From Planococcus circulans (lineage in GTDB: Bacteria > Bacillota > Bacilli > Bacillales_A > Planococcaceae): a stretch of DNA of 64,000 bases. Under the pieces are notes generated by a model. The model saw nothing but the letters and a program-made list of their open reading frames with translations. It searched no databases and was not told where the DNA came from. The stretch is taken from positions 62,001-126,000 of the forward strand of contig NZ_JAIQCL010000008.1 in assembly GCF_020023385.1 (NCBI RefSeq). The letters are read 5' to 3'. A program made the position numbers and the translations under genes. How positions within the stretch are numbered: the stretch's first letter is position 1; every line of letters begins with the position of its first letter. Positions 24,652 to 33,308 of the stretch are shown in pieces.

Positions 24652-25374
24652 TTATTCAACCAGTTGAATAAACTGTTTTGTCCGTTCGTTTTGCGGATTT
24701 TCAAAGAAAGTCTTTGGATCTGCCGATTCGATGATCTTCCCTTCATCAATCATGATGATGCGGTCCGCTACTTCTTTGGCGAATTTCATTTCATGGGTAA
24801 CCACGACCATGGTCATCCCTTCTTCAGCCAACTGCTTCATGACCTGCAGCACTTCTCCAACCAATTCCGGATCGAGCGCTGAAGTCGGCTCATCAAACAG
24901 CATGACTTTCGGCTGCATCGCAAGGGAGCGCGCAATGGCGACACGCTGCTTTTGTCCGCCGGAAAGCTTGCTTGGATAGACATCTGCTTTATCTTTCAAG
25001 CCTACTTTTTCCAGCAATTCCATCCCCAGTTTTTTGGCAGCTTCTTTTTTCATCTTTTTGACGGTGATCGGTGCTTCTATGACATTCTCTAATACCGTCT
25101 TATGAGGAAACAAGTTAAAATGCTGGAAGACCATGCCTACTTCAGCACGGATTTTCGTTAAATTATCCTTTTTCGGGTTGACTGTATGGCCATCAATCGT
25201 AATCTTTCCTTCATTAATCATTTCAAGGAAGTTGAAGCATCTGAGGAGCGTGCTTTTCCCGGAGCCACTGACTCCAACAAGTACAACAACTTCCTGTGGT
25301 TTGACATGAAGATCTACGCCTTTCAGCACCTCGAGGTCACCAAAGGACTTATGAATGTTTTCTCCAATGATCAT
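24652..25374 (-). CDS. polar amino-acid ABC transporter ATPase
   Basis: A 240-residue GlnQ/TcyC-type ATPase with Walker [10 protein letters not shown], signature LSGGQKQRV, Walker [12 protein letters not shown] and switch VVTHEMKF. It powers uptake of a polar amino acid or cystine together with the permease and binding protein encoded upstream. AAGGAGGG precedes the ATG. Confidence 0.92.
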   Translation of the reverse strand: MIIGENIHKSFGDLEVLKGVDLHVKPQEVVVLVGVSGSGKSTLLRCFNFLEMINEGKITIDGHTVNPKKDNLTKIRAEVGMVFQHFNLFPHKTVLENVIEAPITVKKMKKEAAKKLGMELLEKVGLKDKADVYPSKLSGGQKQRVAIARSLAMQPKVMLFDEPTSALDPELVGEVLQVMKQLAEEGMTMVVVTHEMKFAKEVADRIIMIDEGKIIESADPKTFFENPQNERTKQFIQLVE

Positions 25375-25386
25375 GTTAGTCCCTCC

Positions 25387-26055
25387 TTAGGCTCTGTCGA
25401 CATCGAGTTTGTTTTCATACAAACGCAATAGGAATGTGAAGATCATCACCAGCACCAGGTAATAGAGCGCAACAACCAGGAACGATTCAAACGGTTGGTA
25501 GGACTGCGCAGCTTCCCTGTTTCCAAGTGAGAAGATTTCCGCCACCCCGATAATATAAACGAGTGACGAATCTTTCAATGTGATGATGAATTGATTGCCA
25601 AGCGGCGGAATCGAGCGGCGCAAAGCCTGCGGGAAAACGATTCGGCTCATTGTTTGGCGCCGATCCATCCCGAGTGACATACTGGCTTCACGTTGCCCTG
25701 GGTCAATGCCCTGTATTGAACCACGGAAAATTTCCGCGATATAAGCACCGTTATGGACACCGAGCGCAATTGCCCCTGCCCAGAAATTGGACATTGTATA
25801 AATTTCGACGATGCCGAAATATAGAAACATAATTTGCACAATCAACGGCGTACCGCGGATGATTGTGATATAGATATTAGCAATCGTCTGTAAAATTTTC
25901 GATCCTGAAATTTTCATCAGCGCAAAAATAAGTCCGATGACTGTCCCTAAAATGACACCGATTGCTGTCAATTGAAGTGTAACGACAGTGGCCTCTAAAA
26001 ATCCAGGGTATGTTCGCATGAATACATCATAAACCGTTACAAATATCTCTGGCAT
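25387..26055 (-). CDS. polar amino-acid ABC transporter permease
   Basis: A 222-residue HisM/GlnP-type permease with about five hydrophobic segments. YIAEIFRGSIQGIDPGQREAS is the typical cytoplasmic loop that contacts the ATPase. The ATG at 26055 (MPEIFVTVYD) has GGAGG 9 nt upstream; a GTG three codons earlier is too close to that site. It lies 12 nt before the ATPase gene. Confidence 0.92.
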   Translation of the reverse strand: MPEIFVTVYDVFMRTYPGFLEATVVTLQLTAIGVILGTVIGLIFALMKISGSKILQTIANIYITIIRGTPLIVQIMFLYFGIVEIYTMSNFWAGAIALGVHNGAYIAEIFRGSIQGIDPGQREASMSLGMDRRQTMSRIVFPQALRRSIPPLGNQFIITLKDSSLVYIIGVAEIFSLGNREAAQSYQPFESFLVVALYYLVLVMIFTFLLRLYENKLDVDRA

Positions 26056-26084
26056 AAACGCCACTCCTCCCCATCTCAGCTTGT

Positions 26085-26924
26085 TTAGTTGAGAATTTCA
26101 ATTCCTTCAAGATCTACATCGAGGAGGTTACGCCCAAACCACTTCTGGGAAATTTCATCGTATGTTCCATTTTCAACAATAGTTGCCAATGCTTCATTGA
26201 TCGCTTCAAGCAAGGCTTCATCTTCCGGACGCACTGCAACAGCAGCTTGTTCAATCCACAATGGATCACCGATCATTTCGATTTCCAAGCCTGCGTTCTG
26301 TGCTTCAAATCCTACTACATCGGCAGTGATAACAGCATCTAGACGCCCTTCAACTTCCAAGTCTTGCAATGCAACAACATCACTATTGTAGTATTGAATG
26401 TCATCTGTGTAGTTTTGTGCAGCTGTGTCATACGTACTTTGTCCGACAACGCCGATTGTTGCTCCTTCAAGATCGGCTTCTGAAGTAATTTCTGTATTTC
26501 CTTCACGGACGAAGATTACGCCACCAGAATAATAGTATGGATCCGAAAATGCCACTTGCTCAGCGCGTTCTTCAGTAATAGCCATCGATCCCAAAATTGC
26601 ATCGTAACGGTTTGTCGTCAAGCCCTGAATGATTGTTTCGAATGGAGTAGTCACCGGATTCGGCTCCAAGCCCATCTCTTCAGCAAGCGCATTTCCGATT
26701 TCAATATCGAAACCTGTCAAATTGCCGCCTTCTTCATAGTTGAAAGGCTTATAAAGCCCACTTGAAGCAGTAGTGAACTTCCCTTCTTCCACTAAGTTCA
26801 AATCACTGTTCCCGCCTTCTGTACTTGCTCCTTCTTCCGGACTGGTTGTGTCGTCTCCTCCACAAGCTGCCAATAACATTCCTGCAGAAAATACTACACT
26901 TAAAAATGATAATTTCTTTTTCAT
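26085..26924 (-). CDS. polar amino-acid ABC transporter binding lipoprotein
   Basis: A 279-residue family 3 solute-binding lipoprotein. The signal peptide ends in LAAC (Cys20). Mature landmarks are LYKPFNYEEGGNLTGFDIEIG and GLTTNRYDAILGSMAITEER, the latter holding the ligand carboxylate-binding Arg region. Cystine, glutamine or a basic amino acid are possible ligands. The ATG at 26924 has AAGGGGAG upstream. The RpiR regulator gene is 74 nt upstream on the same strand. Confidence 0.9.
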   Translation of the reverse strand: MKKKLSFLSVVFSAGMLLAACGGDDTTSPEEGASTEGGNSDLNLVEEGKFTTASSGLYKPFNYEEGGNLTGFDIEIGNALAEEMGLEPNPVTTPFETIIQGLTTNRYDAILGSMAITEERAEQVAFSDPYYYSGGVIFVREGNTEITSEADLEGATIGVVGQSTYDTAAQNYTDDIQYYNSDVVALQDLEVEGRLDAVITADVVGFEAQNAGLEIEMIGDPLWIEQAAVAVRPEDEALLEAINEALATIVENGTYDEISQKWFGRNLLDVDLEGIEILN

Positions 26925-26998
26925 TTTATTCTCCCCTTTTCGTTTATAATTGACCAAATCGCCAAGGCGCTTCGGAATTTCCCAGTAAAGAGTGTTCG

Positions 26999-27841
26999 CT
27001 AAATAAAAAGATTCCGCTCTTTGTAGACAACTTCTGCCTTTGCCCAATTGCCATTTACTTTCGTCTGTTCTTTAACATAAACAAAACGCATAATCGAAGT
27101 CAAAAGCGCATGGACAGAGGTGTAGGAATCAATGCTCAATGTTGAATTCACTGACACCGTAAGAGCATAATCTGCATAGGCAAGTGCTGGAGAATTTTCT
27201 GTATCAGTCAGAACGATGACATCTGCCCCATGTTCTTTGGCGTTTTTCAATGTATCGATGACTATTCTGGTATAGCGAGGGAAAACAAAAGCGATTACCA
27301 GATCCCCTTTTCCCATTTTGGAGAGTTGGGTATAGTATTCTCCAGTTGAGGGATGCATCATTTCTGTATGGTCAAGTGCAAGGTTCAACCAGTTGGCGAA
27401 CCAGTGAGCTATGCCATAATCGAAAAAATCACCAGCAACATACACACGATTTGCTTGACTGATTTTGTCGACAACTTGAAGAAGTTCTTCCTCGTTGATC
27501 GATTTTTTCAGCTTCACAATACTTAAAACTTCTGCATCCAACAAGTTTTCCAAAAAAGTCTGAGTGGCAATAGGTTCTGGAACATTTTGTTCGGCTTTCT
27601 CCAGGCGCTCTTCAGCCAGCTTGCGCTGCACAACCTGTTGAAAATCCGCATATCCCCTATATCCAAGTTTTTGTGTCCACCGGATGACTGTCGATTCACT
27701 GACATTCACTCGCTTGCCAACTTCAAGAGCAGAAGAGAACGCTAAAAAAATGGGTTCTTTAAAAAACAAATCACCGACCTTTTTTTGGCCTGCACTAAAT
27801 TCCGGATACGAATCAGATACACTTCGCAGTAAATCCTGCAT
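26999..27841 (-). CDS. RpiR/MurR-family transcriptional regulator
   Basis: A 280-residue regulator with an N-terminal HTH_6 domain (VNVSESTVIRWTQKLGY, about residues 50-66) and a C-terminal SIS domain (YVAGDFFDYGIAHWF to DVIVLTDTENSP). SIS domains usually bind phosphosugars. This one is next to an amino-acid transporter, which it probably controls, so its ligand may be a different metabolite. The ATG at 27841 has GGAGGCG 6 nt upstream. Confidence 0.88.
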   Translation of the reverse strand: MQDLLRSVSDSYPEFSAGQKKVGDLFFKEPIFLAFSSALEVGKRVNVSESTVIRWTQKLGYRGYADFQQVVQRKLAEERLEKAEQNVPEPIATQTFLENLLDAEVLSIVKLKKSINEEELLQVVDKISQANRVYVAGDFFDYGIAHWFANWLNLALDHTEMMHPSTGEYYTQLSKMGKGDLVIAFVFPRYTRIVIDTLKNAKEHGADVIVLTDTENSPALAYADYALTVSVNSTLSIDSYTSVHALLTSIMRFVYVKEQTKVNGNWAKAEVVYKERNLFI

Positions 27842-28275
27842 TATTAACGCCTCCACTTGAAGAACACACTCGTTTACTCTTCTAAAGTATACTAGTGTGC
27901 AGGAAACCCTGCAAGAGTTTACAGAAAATTCAAGACTGACCGCATTCTCAGATAAATCAATTTTTGTCGTTGAATGCCTGTGCCTCAAGGCTTTAAAATA
28001 AATAAAAAAGATTAAGATTTTTAGTTAAATTTTCTTTTACCTCAAAAAAATACGCTATTTTAACTGGATAAATGCTTTATTTCCTCAAAAAAATTGAATA
28101 ATAGATAAATAGATACAGCAATTTATTCCCTATTTTTGAAACGATAAAACCTGATGTGTGTTTCGTCCCTTCAATCCTTGCTTGCTTTTGGCTATAGCTT
28201 TCCGCATGTTTTCATATTTCATCCAGACTCCTGTATAATATTTGTATAAGTCATTTTGTTGAGGAGCTGTTCACG
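27842..28275. other. intergenic region between rpiR and the carotenoid operon
   Basis: AT-rich; no gene or RNA recognised. It contains the divergent promoters of the rpiR gene and of the carotenoid operon, and two short copies of CCTCAAAAAAAT at about 28041 and 28082. Confidence 0.5.
28211..28239 (+). promoter_or_regulatory. candidate promoter of the plus-strand carotenoid operon
   Basis: -35 TTCATA (28211-28216), 17-bp spacer and -10 TATAAT (28234-28239), about 37 nt before the GTG start. Prediction by eye; no SigB-type GTTTAA/GGGTAT pair was seen. Confidence 0.5.
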
Positions 28276-29025
28276 GTGTGGGAAAATCGAATCTTTAAAC
28301 TTTTTATCTTTTGGTATGTATGCGGCATTATTTTACTGGGTTTTGACCTTCTGCCTCCCTGGCTGGAGTGGGCAAATGCGTTCTTTCTGATGCTGGCCGG
28401 CACACTTGGCTTTTTGTATTTCACTAAGCGTTTTGGCGTTGCGGTCGGATCATCGCTCGGTATACTTATTTTCTTTTCAACATTCATAGTGGAATGGGCC
28501 GGTGCAGACAGCGGATTCCTGTTCGGCTCTTACGATTATACAGACCGTTTTGCCCCTAATATCTTCGGTGTTCCAATCGCCATCGGTTTTGCTTGGTTGA
28601 TGGTTATGGCAACTACACATGTTGTCGCGCGCTGGATCTTTCCTGCTGGGGGCTTACTATACGCCATAGTTGGGGGCTTTGGCGCAGTAGTCATCGATTT
28701 GATCATCGATCCAGTAGCTTATCAAGTAAAACAATATTGGATTTGGGAAGACACCGGCCTTTACTACGAAATTCCCTGGACCAACTTTTTCGGTTGGTTT
28801 GTTGTAGCATTTGTCCTTCATCTGGTGATCGACTTAAGCATGAAGAAGAAATCCATGGTCATGGCTTCGGATCTGCCTGAAAAACGGATGGTACTTTTAT
28901 ATGTATTGATGATCGCCATGTTCATTATGCTGGGAGCGATCGGCGGGTTGTGGCTAGCCGTGTCATTGACTGCCGTATTAACTGCTTTGATTGTTATGCT
29001 GGCCTGGAAGAGGCGGCCTATATGA
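28276..29025 (+). CDS. cruF: carotenoid hydratase-like membrane protein (CruF/DUF422)
   Basis: A 249-residue integral membrane protein with seven or so hydrophobic segments. Landmarks of the DUF422 carotenoid biosynthesis family are FGSYDYTDRFAPNIFGVPIAIGFAW and VIDLIIDPVAYQVKQYW. CruF proteins hydrate a terminal carotenoid double bond to a tertiary alcohol. In Planococcus a C5-hydroxylated, glucosylated diapocarotenoid is known, which would need such a step before glycosylation. The start is a GTG with GAGGAG 9 nt upstream. The acyltransferase gene overlaps its stop (ATGA). Confidence 0.85.
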   Translation: MWENRIFKLFIFWYVCGIILLGFDLLPPWLEWANAFFLMLAGTLGFLYFTKRFGVAVGSSLGILIFFSTFIVEWAGADSGFLFGSYDYTDRFAPNIFGVPIAIGFAWLMVMATTHVVARWIFPAGGLLYAIVGGFGAVVIDLIIDPVAYQVKQYWIWEDTGLYYEIPWTNFFGWFVVAFVLHLVIDLSMKKKSMVMASDLPEKRMVLLYVLMIAMFIMLGAIGGLWLAVSLTAVLTALIVMLAWKRRPI

Positions 29026-29696
29026 TCGATGCAAAAAAATCAGCTTTGTTTGAAACGGGCTTTAATCTGTATTTGACACCACTCATCCGCTCATCTTTTT
29101 CCCGTTTACTCGGGCAAGGAGTGGAAAAAATTCCGGAAGAGCCTGTATTGTTTATTGCCAATCACAGTTCCTGGTGGGACGGCCTGGTGTTTTTCTATTT
29201 GAACCGTACAGTCTGGCGCCATGATATCCATATGATGATGCATGAAGACGGGCTTAAAAAACATTCTTATTTCCGTTATCTCGGCGCATTTTCCATCAAT
29301 CGGCAGAAACCGAAAGAAATTCTCACTTCACTTCAATATGCTGAATCCTTGTTGAAGAAGGGTAAATCAGTGGTTCTTTTTCCGCAAGGAGATGAATTCC
29401 ACCTTGAAACAAGGCCACTCGCCTTTCAAACAGGAATCGCCTACTTGATGGAGCATTGCCCGGAAGTACCGGTTGTGCCCCTCAATTTTTATTATTCATT
29501 CGGCCACCAGCAAAAACCCGAACTTTGGATACGCCAACATCCGCCGGTATCGACCGATGAAATTGCGCATATGACCCGTAAAGAAAAAACGCTTTATCTT
29601 CAACAGCTCTGCACCGAACAACTCGATTCGCTAAAGAATACAGTCATCAGTGAAAACAGTGAAGCCTTTGAGTCACTTGGAAAAAGGAGAAAATGA
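29022..29696 (+). CDS. 1-acyl-glycerol-phosphate acyltransferase-like protein (carotenoid glycoside acyltransferase)
   Basis: A 224-residue PlsC-type acyltransferase. The catalytic HxxxxD motif is NHSSWWDGL and block III is LFPQGDEFHLETRP. It likely esterifies the carotenoid-bound sugar with a fatty acid, the role CrtO plays in staphyloxanthin assembly, although CrtO is a different family. It is translationally coupled to both neighbours by ATGA overlaps. The start at 29022 is preferred over an earlier in-frame ATG inside cruF. Confidence 0.82.
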   Translation: MIDAKKSALFETGFNLYLTPLIRSSFSRLLGQGVEKIPEEPVLFIANHSSWWDGLVFFYLNRTVWRHDIHMMMHEDGLKKHSYFRYLGAFSINRQKPKEILTSLQYAESLLKKGKSVVLFPQGDEFHLETRPLAFQTGIAYLMEHCPEVPVVPLNFYYSFGHQQKPELWIRQHPPVSTDEIAHMTRKEKTLYLQQLCTEQLDSLKNTVISENSEAFESLGKRRK

Positions 29697-30799
29697 CGAT
29701 GGCCATTTATATCGGAATCCATTTGTTTTTTCTGGCTTGGATCATCATCAACCGCATGTTTCTTCCTGCTTTGCCTAAACAACCCAGTCTTTTGGCTACC
29801 CCTCTCATGTCCGTTCTTGTTCCTATGCGAAATGAAGAACGCAATGTCGAAGTGCTGGTAAAATCATTAAAGAATTCTTCATATGGCCGCACGGAATTCA
29901 TTATCTTAAATGATCAATCCACCGACGGCACTCAGCAAGAGCTGGAACGGACGATTGATGGGGATACCCGTTTCACCATCCTGCAGGGCAAAGAATTGCC
30001 CGATGGCTGGGTTGGAAAAGTGCACGCCTGCCATCAGCTGCAGCAAGCCGCTTCAGGGGATGTTCTGCTGTTTGTCGATGCGGACGTCCGATTCAGGCCG
30101 AGAGCGATTGAACAGTCCTTGGCATTGATGCAGCAAAAGAAAGCTAACTTGCTGACCGGTTTTCCCGCTTTTGATGTATCGCCTTTTCTCAGCAAACTTC
30201 TCGTGCCGATGCTGCATTTCGTGATTTTATTTCATTTGCCGATTGCTTTGGCCAATTATACGAAATTCAAAGCGGCGACAGCAGCCAATGGCATGTGGAT
30301 GATGTTTGAACGCACCAGCTACCAGGAAATTGGTGGACATGCAGCGGTCCATGATTCATTGGTCGAAGATGTCCATATTGCCCGGGAAATGAAATTGCAG
30401 GGCTTTAAAGTCATACTGGCGAATATCACCATGTCGGTAAAATGCCGGATGTATGACACCAACTCTGAAGTATGGGAAGGGTTCCTGAAAAACAGCTACG
30501 CTGGAATCGGCCGTTCTCCTATACTTGCAGCGGGTCTCATCCTTTTCTATTCTGTCTTTTATGTGCTCCCGCCATTTATAGCCGTTTACGGCCTGTTCAG
30601 TGGGTTCTATTCATGGATCATCCCTTACGCACTGACAATGGTCCAGCGCTGGTATATCGATATGGTGACCAATCAACGCTGGTATCTGTCCTTTCTGATT
30701 CCTCTTCAAGCAGCAGCAATGCTTGCGGTATTGGTTCAATCCATGCGCAAATCCTTTAAAAAACAACCTTATTCATGGAAAGGAAGGCATTATTCATGA
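29693..30799 (+). CDS. family 2 glycosyltransferase of the carotenoid cluster (CrtQ-like)
   Basis: A 368-residue membrane-bound GT2 enzyme: one N-terminal helix, a GT-A domain with VPMRNEERNV, DQSTDGT and FVDADVRFRP (DxD metal site), then two or three C-terminal helices. It probably attaches glucose to the hydroxylated or carboxylated diapocarotenoid. The first ATG (29693) overlaps the upstream stop; a second ATG at 29699 has the better spacing from AAAGGAG, so the exact start is uncertain by two codons. Confidence 0.85.
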   Translation: MTMAIYIGIHLFFLAWIIINRMFLPALPKQPSLLATPLMSVLVPMRNEERNVEVLVKSLKNSSYGRTEFIILNDQSTDGTQQELERTIDGDTRFTILQGKELPDGWVGKVHACHQLQQAASGDVLLFVDADVRFRPRAIEQSLALMQQKKANLLTGFPAFDVSPFLSKLLVPMLHFVILFHLPIALANYTKFKAATAANGMWMMFERTSYQEIGGHAAVHDSLVEDVHIAREMKLQGFKVILANITMSVKCRMYDTNSEVWEGFLKNSYAGIGRSPILAAGLILFYSVFYVLPPFIAVYGLFSGFYSWIIPYALTMVQRWYIDMVTNQRWYLSFLIPLQAAAMLAVLVQSMRKSFKKQPYSWKGRHYS

Positions 30800-32286
30800 A
30801 AAAAATTGTCATAGTCGGCGGCGGATTAGGCGGACTGGCTTCCGCCGTAACGCTTGCCCATGCAGGATTTGAAGTGGAGCTCTTTGAGAAGAATGACCAT
30901 CTTGGCGGCAAGCTGATGCCTGTGGAACTGGGAAGTTACCGCTTCGATTTCGGTCCAAATACCATTACGATGCCAGCTGTCTTCAATCGAGTCATTTCAC
31001 AGACTGGCGAAGATCCACAGGAGTACCTGGATTTCATTCCTTTGAAAGTCCATACACGCAATCATTTTCCGGACGGCCATGCTTTTGATTTTTCCAGCAA
31101 TCAGGAAGAGATGGTCCATCAACTCCAAACGATCGACCCTGCAGCTGCGGGTAAATACCCAGCCTTCATAAAGGAAATCAGTCGTTTGTATAAATTGTCG
31201 GAACGCTTTTTTTTCCCGGTGACGTTCCAGTCCTGGCGCGATTACCTATCGCCGTCTCTCGGCTTCGCGCTTTTTCAGGTCCGTCCGGCTGAATCCATGC
31301 ATCATTTTTTCCAGCGCTATTTTACAAATCCTTTTTTGGTGCAGGCATTCGATCGGTATGCCACATACATCGGCTCTTCTCCTTACCGGGCACCAGCTAC
31401 TTTTTCCATGATCGCTTATTTGGAATTGGTTGAAGGCGTCTTTTATACAAAAGGCGGAAATACTGGAATTGCCCAAGCCTTTGCGGCTGTCGCAAGAAAA
31501 TCCGGAGCGGCATTACATACCGGGACAGCTGTTACAAAAATCATCACAGATGGAGGACAGTCAAGCGGCGTGGAGCTTGAAGACGGAACACTGATTGCTG
31601 CTGACCTGGTCATTTTAAACGGTGACCTGCTATCAGCATTTCCGGCTTTGGTCAAAGAAGCGGAACGTCCATCTTTAAACGATGCTAAGATCGCTGCTTT
31701 TGAGCCCTCCATTTCGGCGTTTGTCATTACTGTCGGTTTAACCGAACGACTGGACCTTCTCAAGCACCACAACGTCTTTTTCTCGTCTGATTACCGTCAG
31801 GAGTTCAAGGATTTGTTTGACGCTTCCGTTTACAGTGATGAGCCGACAGTTTATATCAGCAATTCTTCCTATACGGATCCTTCGGTTTCACCGGACGGCG
31901 ACAACCTGTTCATCCTGGTCAATGCACCTGCCTTAACCGTTGAGGGAACATTGCAAATTGAGCCAGAGGCTTATAAAGAGCGTATCTACGATTTCCTCTT
32001 TAGCTATGGAATTGATATCCGCAAGTACTTGGCCGAAGAAAAAATCTTCACGCCTGCTTTTATCCGTGAAAAGTTCGGTTCATTTCGCGGCTCCCTATAC
32101 GGCCCTTCATCCAACCGGCCGAAAGACGCCTTTCTGCGCCCGGCCAACGCAAGCAAAGATATCCGCAATTTGTATTTCGTCGGCGGCAGCACCCATCCAG
32201 GCGGCGGGTCGCCGATGGTTGTATTGAGCGGCTTGAACGTAGCCAATAACATTATTGCGAAATCGAAAAAGACACCTTCATCATGA
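30796..32286 (+). CDS. crtP: 4,4'-diapocarotenoid oxygenase, CrtP/CrtNb type
   Basis: A 496-residue FAD-dependent phytoene-desaturase-family protein. It has an N-terminal dinucleotide site VIVGGGLGGLASA. The C-terminus has LYFVGGSTHPGGGSPMVVLSG and an RGSLYG segment, which match staphylococcal CrtP better than CrtN. CrtP oxidises the terminal methyl of diaponeurosporene or diapolycopene to aldehyde or acid. The ATG at 30796 overlaps the glycosyltransferase stop (ATGA). The stop codon lies in the loop of the shared terminator. Confidence 0.85.
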   Translation: MKKIVIVGGGLGGLASAVTLAHAGFEVELFEKNDHLGGKLMPVELGSYRFDFGPNTITMPAVFNRVISQTGEDPQEYLDFIPLKVHTRNHFPDGHAFDFSSNQEEMVHQLQTIDPAAAGKYPAFIKEISRLYKLSERFFFPVTFQSWRDYLSPSLGFALFQVRPAESMHHFFQRYFTNPFLVQAFDRYATYIGSSPYRAPATFSMIAYLELVEGVFYTKGGNTGIAQAFAAVARKSGAALHTGTAVTKIITDGGQSSGVELEDGTLIAADLVILNGDLLSAFPALVKEAERPSLNDAKIAAFEPSISAFVITVGLTERLDLLKHHNVFFSSDYRQEFKDLFDASVYSDEPTVYISNSSYTDPSVSPDGDNLFILVNAPALTVEGTLQIEPEAYKERIYDFLFSYGIDIRKYLAEEKIFTPAFIREKFGSFRGSLYGPSSNRPKDAFLRPANASKDIRNLYFVGGSTHPGGGSPMVVLSGLNVANNIIAKSKKTPSS

Positions 32287-32309
32287 TGATGAGGGTGTCT
32301 TTTTCGATT
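32261..32309. terminator. bidirectional terminator between the two carotenoid operons
   Basis: AATCGAAAAAGACACC pairs with GGTGTCTTTTTCGATT. The loop contains the crtP stop codon. Confidence 0.9.
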
Positions 32310-32353
32310 ATAGTAGGAGGCACGGCTAGACAGCTGCCTTCTCTTTTCTTATT

Positions 32354-32472
32354 GTCCAGACTCCAGCGCCCAGCTCTTTGGGTCATAAGCCAACTTAGCT
32401 ATGCGGCAAAGAACGCCACTTCGCTAATCTGTCTTATGCCCGGCAGAGCTATACGGGCGCTTCCGCTTTTCG
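32354..32472 (-). repeat. family 1 palindromic element next to the crtM stop codon
   Basis: A 119-bp unit in minus orientation. On that strand the crtM TAG is followed by TA and then CGAAAAGCGGAAGCGCCC, the left end. The unit closes with GTCTGGAC. A truncated second left end (AAGAAAAGAGAAGGCAGCTG) continues to about 32330. Confidence 0.85.
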
Positions 32473-32474
32473 TA

Positions 32475-33308
32475 CTACAAACAAGCCAAAATCGCTTGTT
32501 TTGATTCTTCTGGTACGTAATGCTTTTCGCGGAAGACGTTGTATTGCTTCGAGCGGATGGTTGTCAGGATTTCACGGTATACAAGTGCGGCTCCTTTGAC
32601 CGGGACTCTTGAAGAAAGCGGATAGTCCTGTATGGTTTCAAATGCTTTCTTATAATGGAATTCGGCTTTTTCCGCCAGTTCTTCCCACACGGCAATAAAT
32701 TGAGGGCTGACTATTCCAGAACGCAGCTCATCTTCACACAACTCATATTTCCCCATGATTTCTTCCGGCAAATAAATCCGGCCCATTTCCAGGTCTTCAC
32801 CAATATCGCGAAGAATGTTGGTGATCTGCATTGCATAGCCGAGTGAAACGGCGCCTTCTTTCAGAATCCCTGTTTTTCCCGGTGCCAAAATCGGCAACAA
32901 CATCAAGCCGACGGTGCTCGCTACATGGTAGCTGTAGTTCAACAGTTCTTCCATGGTCCGATAGCGGTTGATGGTCAGATCCATTTCCTGTCCCGTGATC
33001 AATCCCCAAAATGCCTCGACATCCATTTCATAGTTTTCAAATACATGTGCCAAGGCCACCCACATCGGATTTTCGAAATCGTAGTTTCCGTTCAAAAATT
33101 CGTTGAAGTCCACTTTAAACTGTGCAAGTTCTTCTTTGGAGTTGAGTCCTTCATCCACAATATCGTCCACTGTCCGGCAAAATGTATAAACAGCCCAAAC
33201 AGCTTTGCGTTTTTCCTTAGGCAATAAGGAAAATGCTTTGTAAAAGCTTTTCGAATGCGTAGCGATGACTTTTTCACAGGAGGTATAAGCATCTTTCAAA
33301 TTCATCAT
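32475..33308 (-). CDS. crtM: 4,4'-diapophytoene synthase (squalene/phytoene synthase family)
   Basis: A 277-residue trans-isoprenyl synthase. The two Asp-rich motifs are RTVDDIVDEG (about residues 49-58) and LRDIGEDLEMGRIYLP (about residues 170-185). It condenses two farnesyl diphosphates into the C30 chain diapophytoene, the first committed step of the pathway. The ATG at 33308 overlaps the crtN stop. It is the third gene of the minus-strand operon. The C30 rather than C40 assignment rests on the diapo-type CrtN/CrtP partners and the Firmicute context. Confidence 0.92.
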   Translation of the reverse strand: MMNLKDAYTSCEKVIATHSKSFYKAFSLLPKEKRKAVWAVYTFCRTVDDIVDEGLNSKEELAQFKVDFNEFLNGNYDFENPMWVALAHVFENYEMDVEAFWGLITGQEMDLTINRYRTMEELLNYSYHVASTVGLMLLPILAPGKTGILKEGAVSLGYAMQITNILRDIGEDLEMGRIYLPEEIMGKYELCEDELRSGIVSPQFIAVWEELAEKAEFHYKKAFETIQDYPLSSRVPVKGAALVYREILTTIRSKQYNVFREKHYVPEESKQAILACL

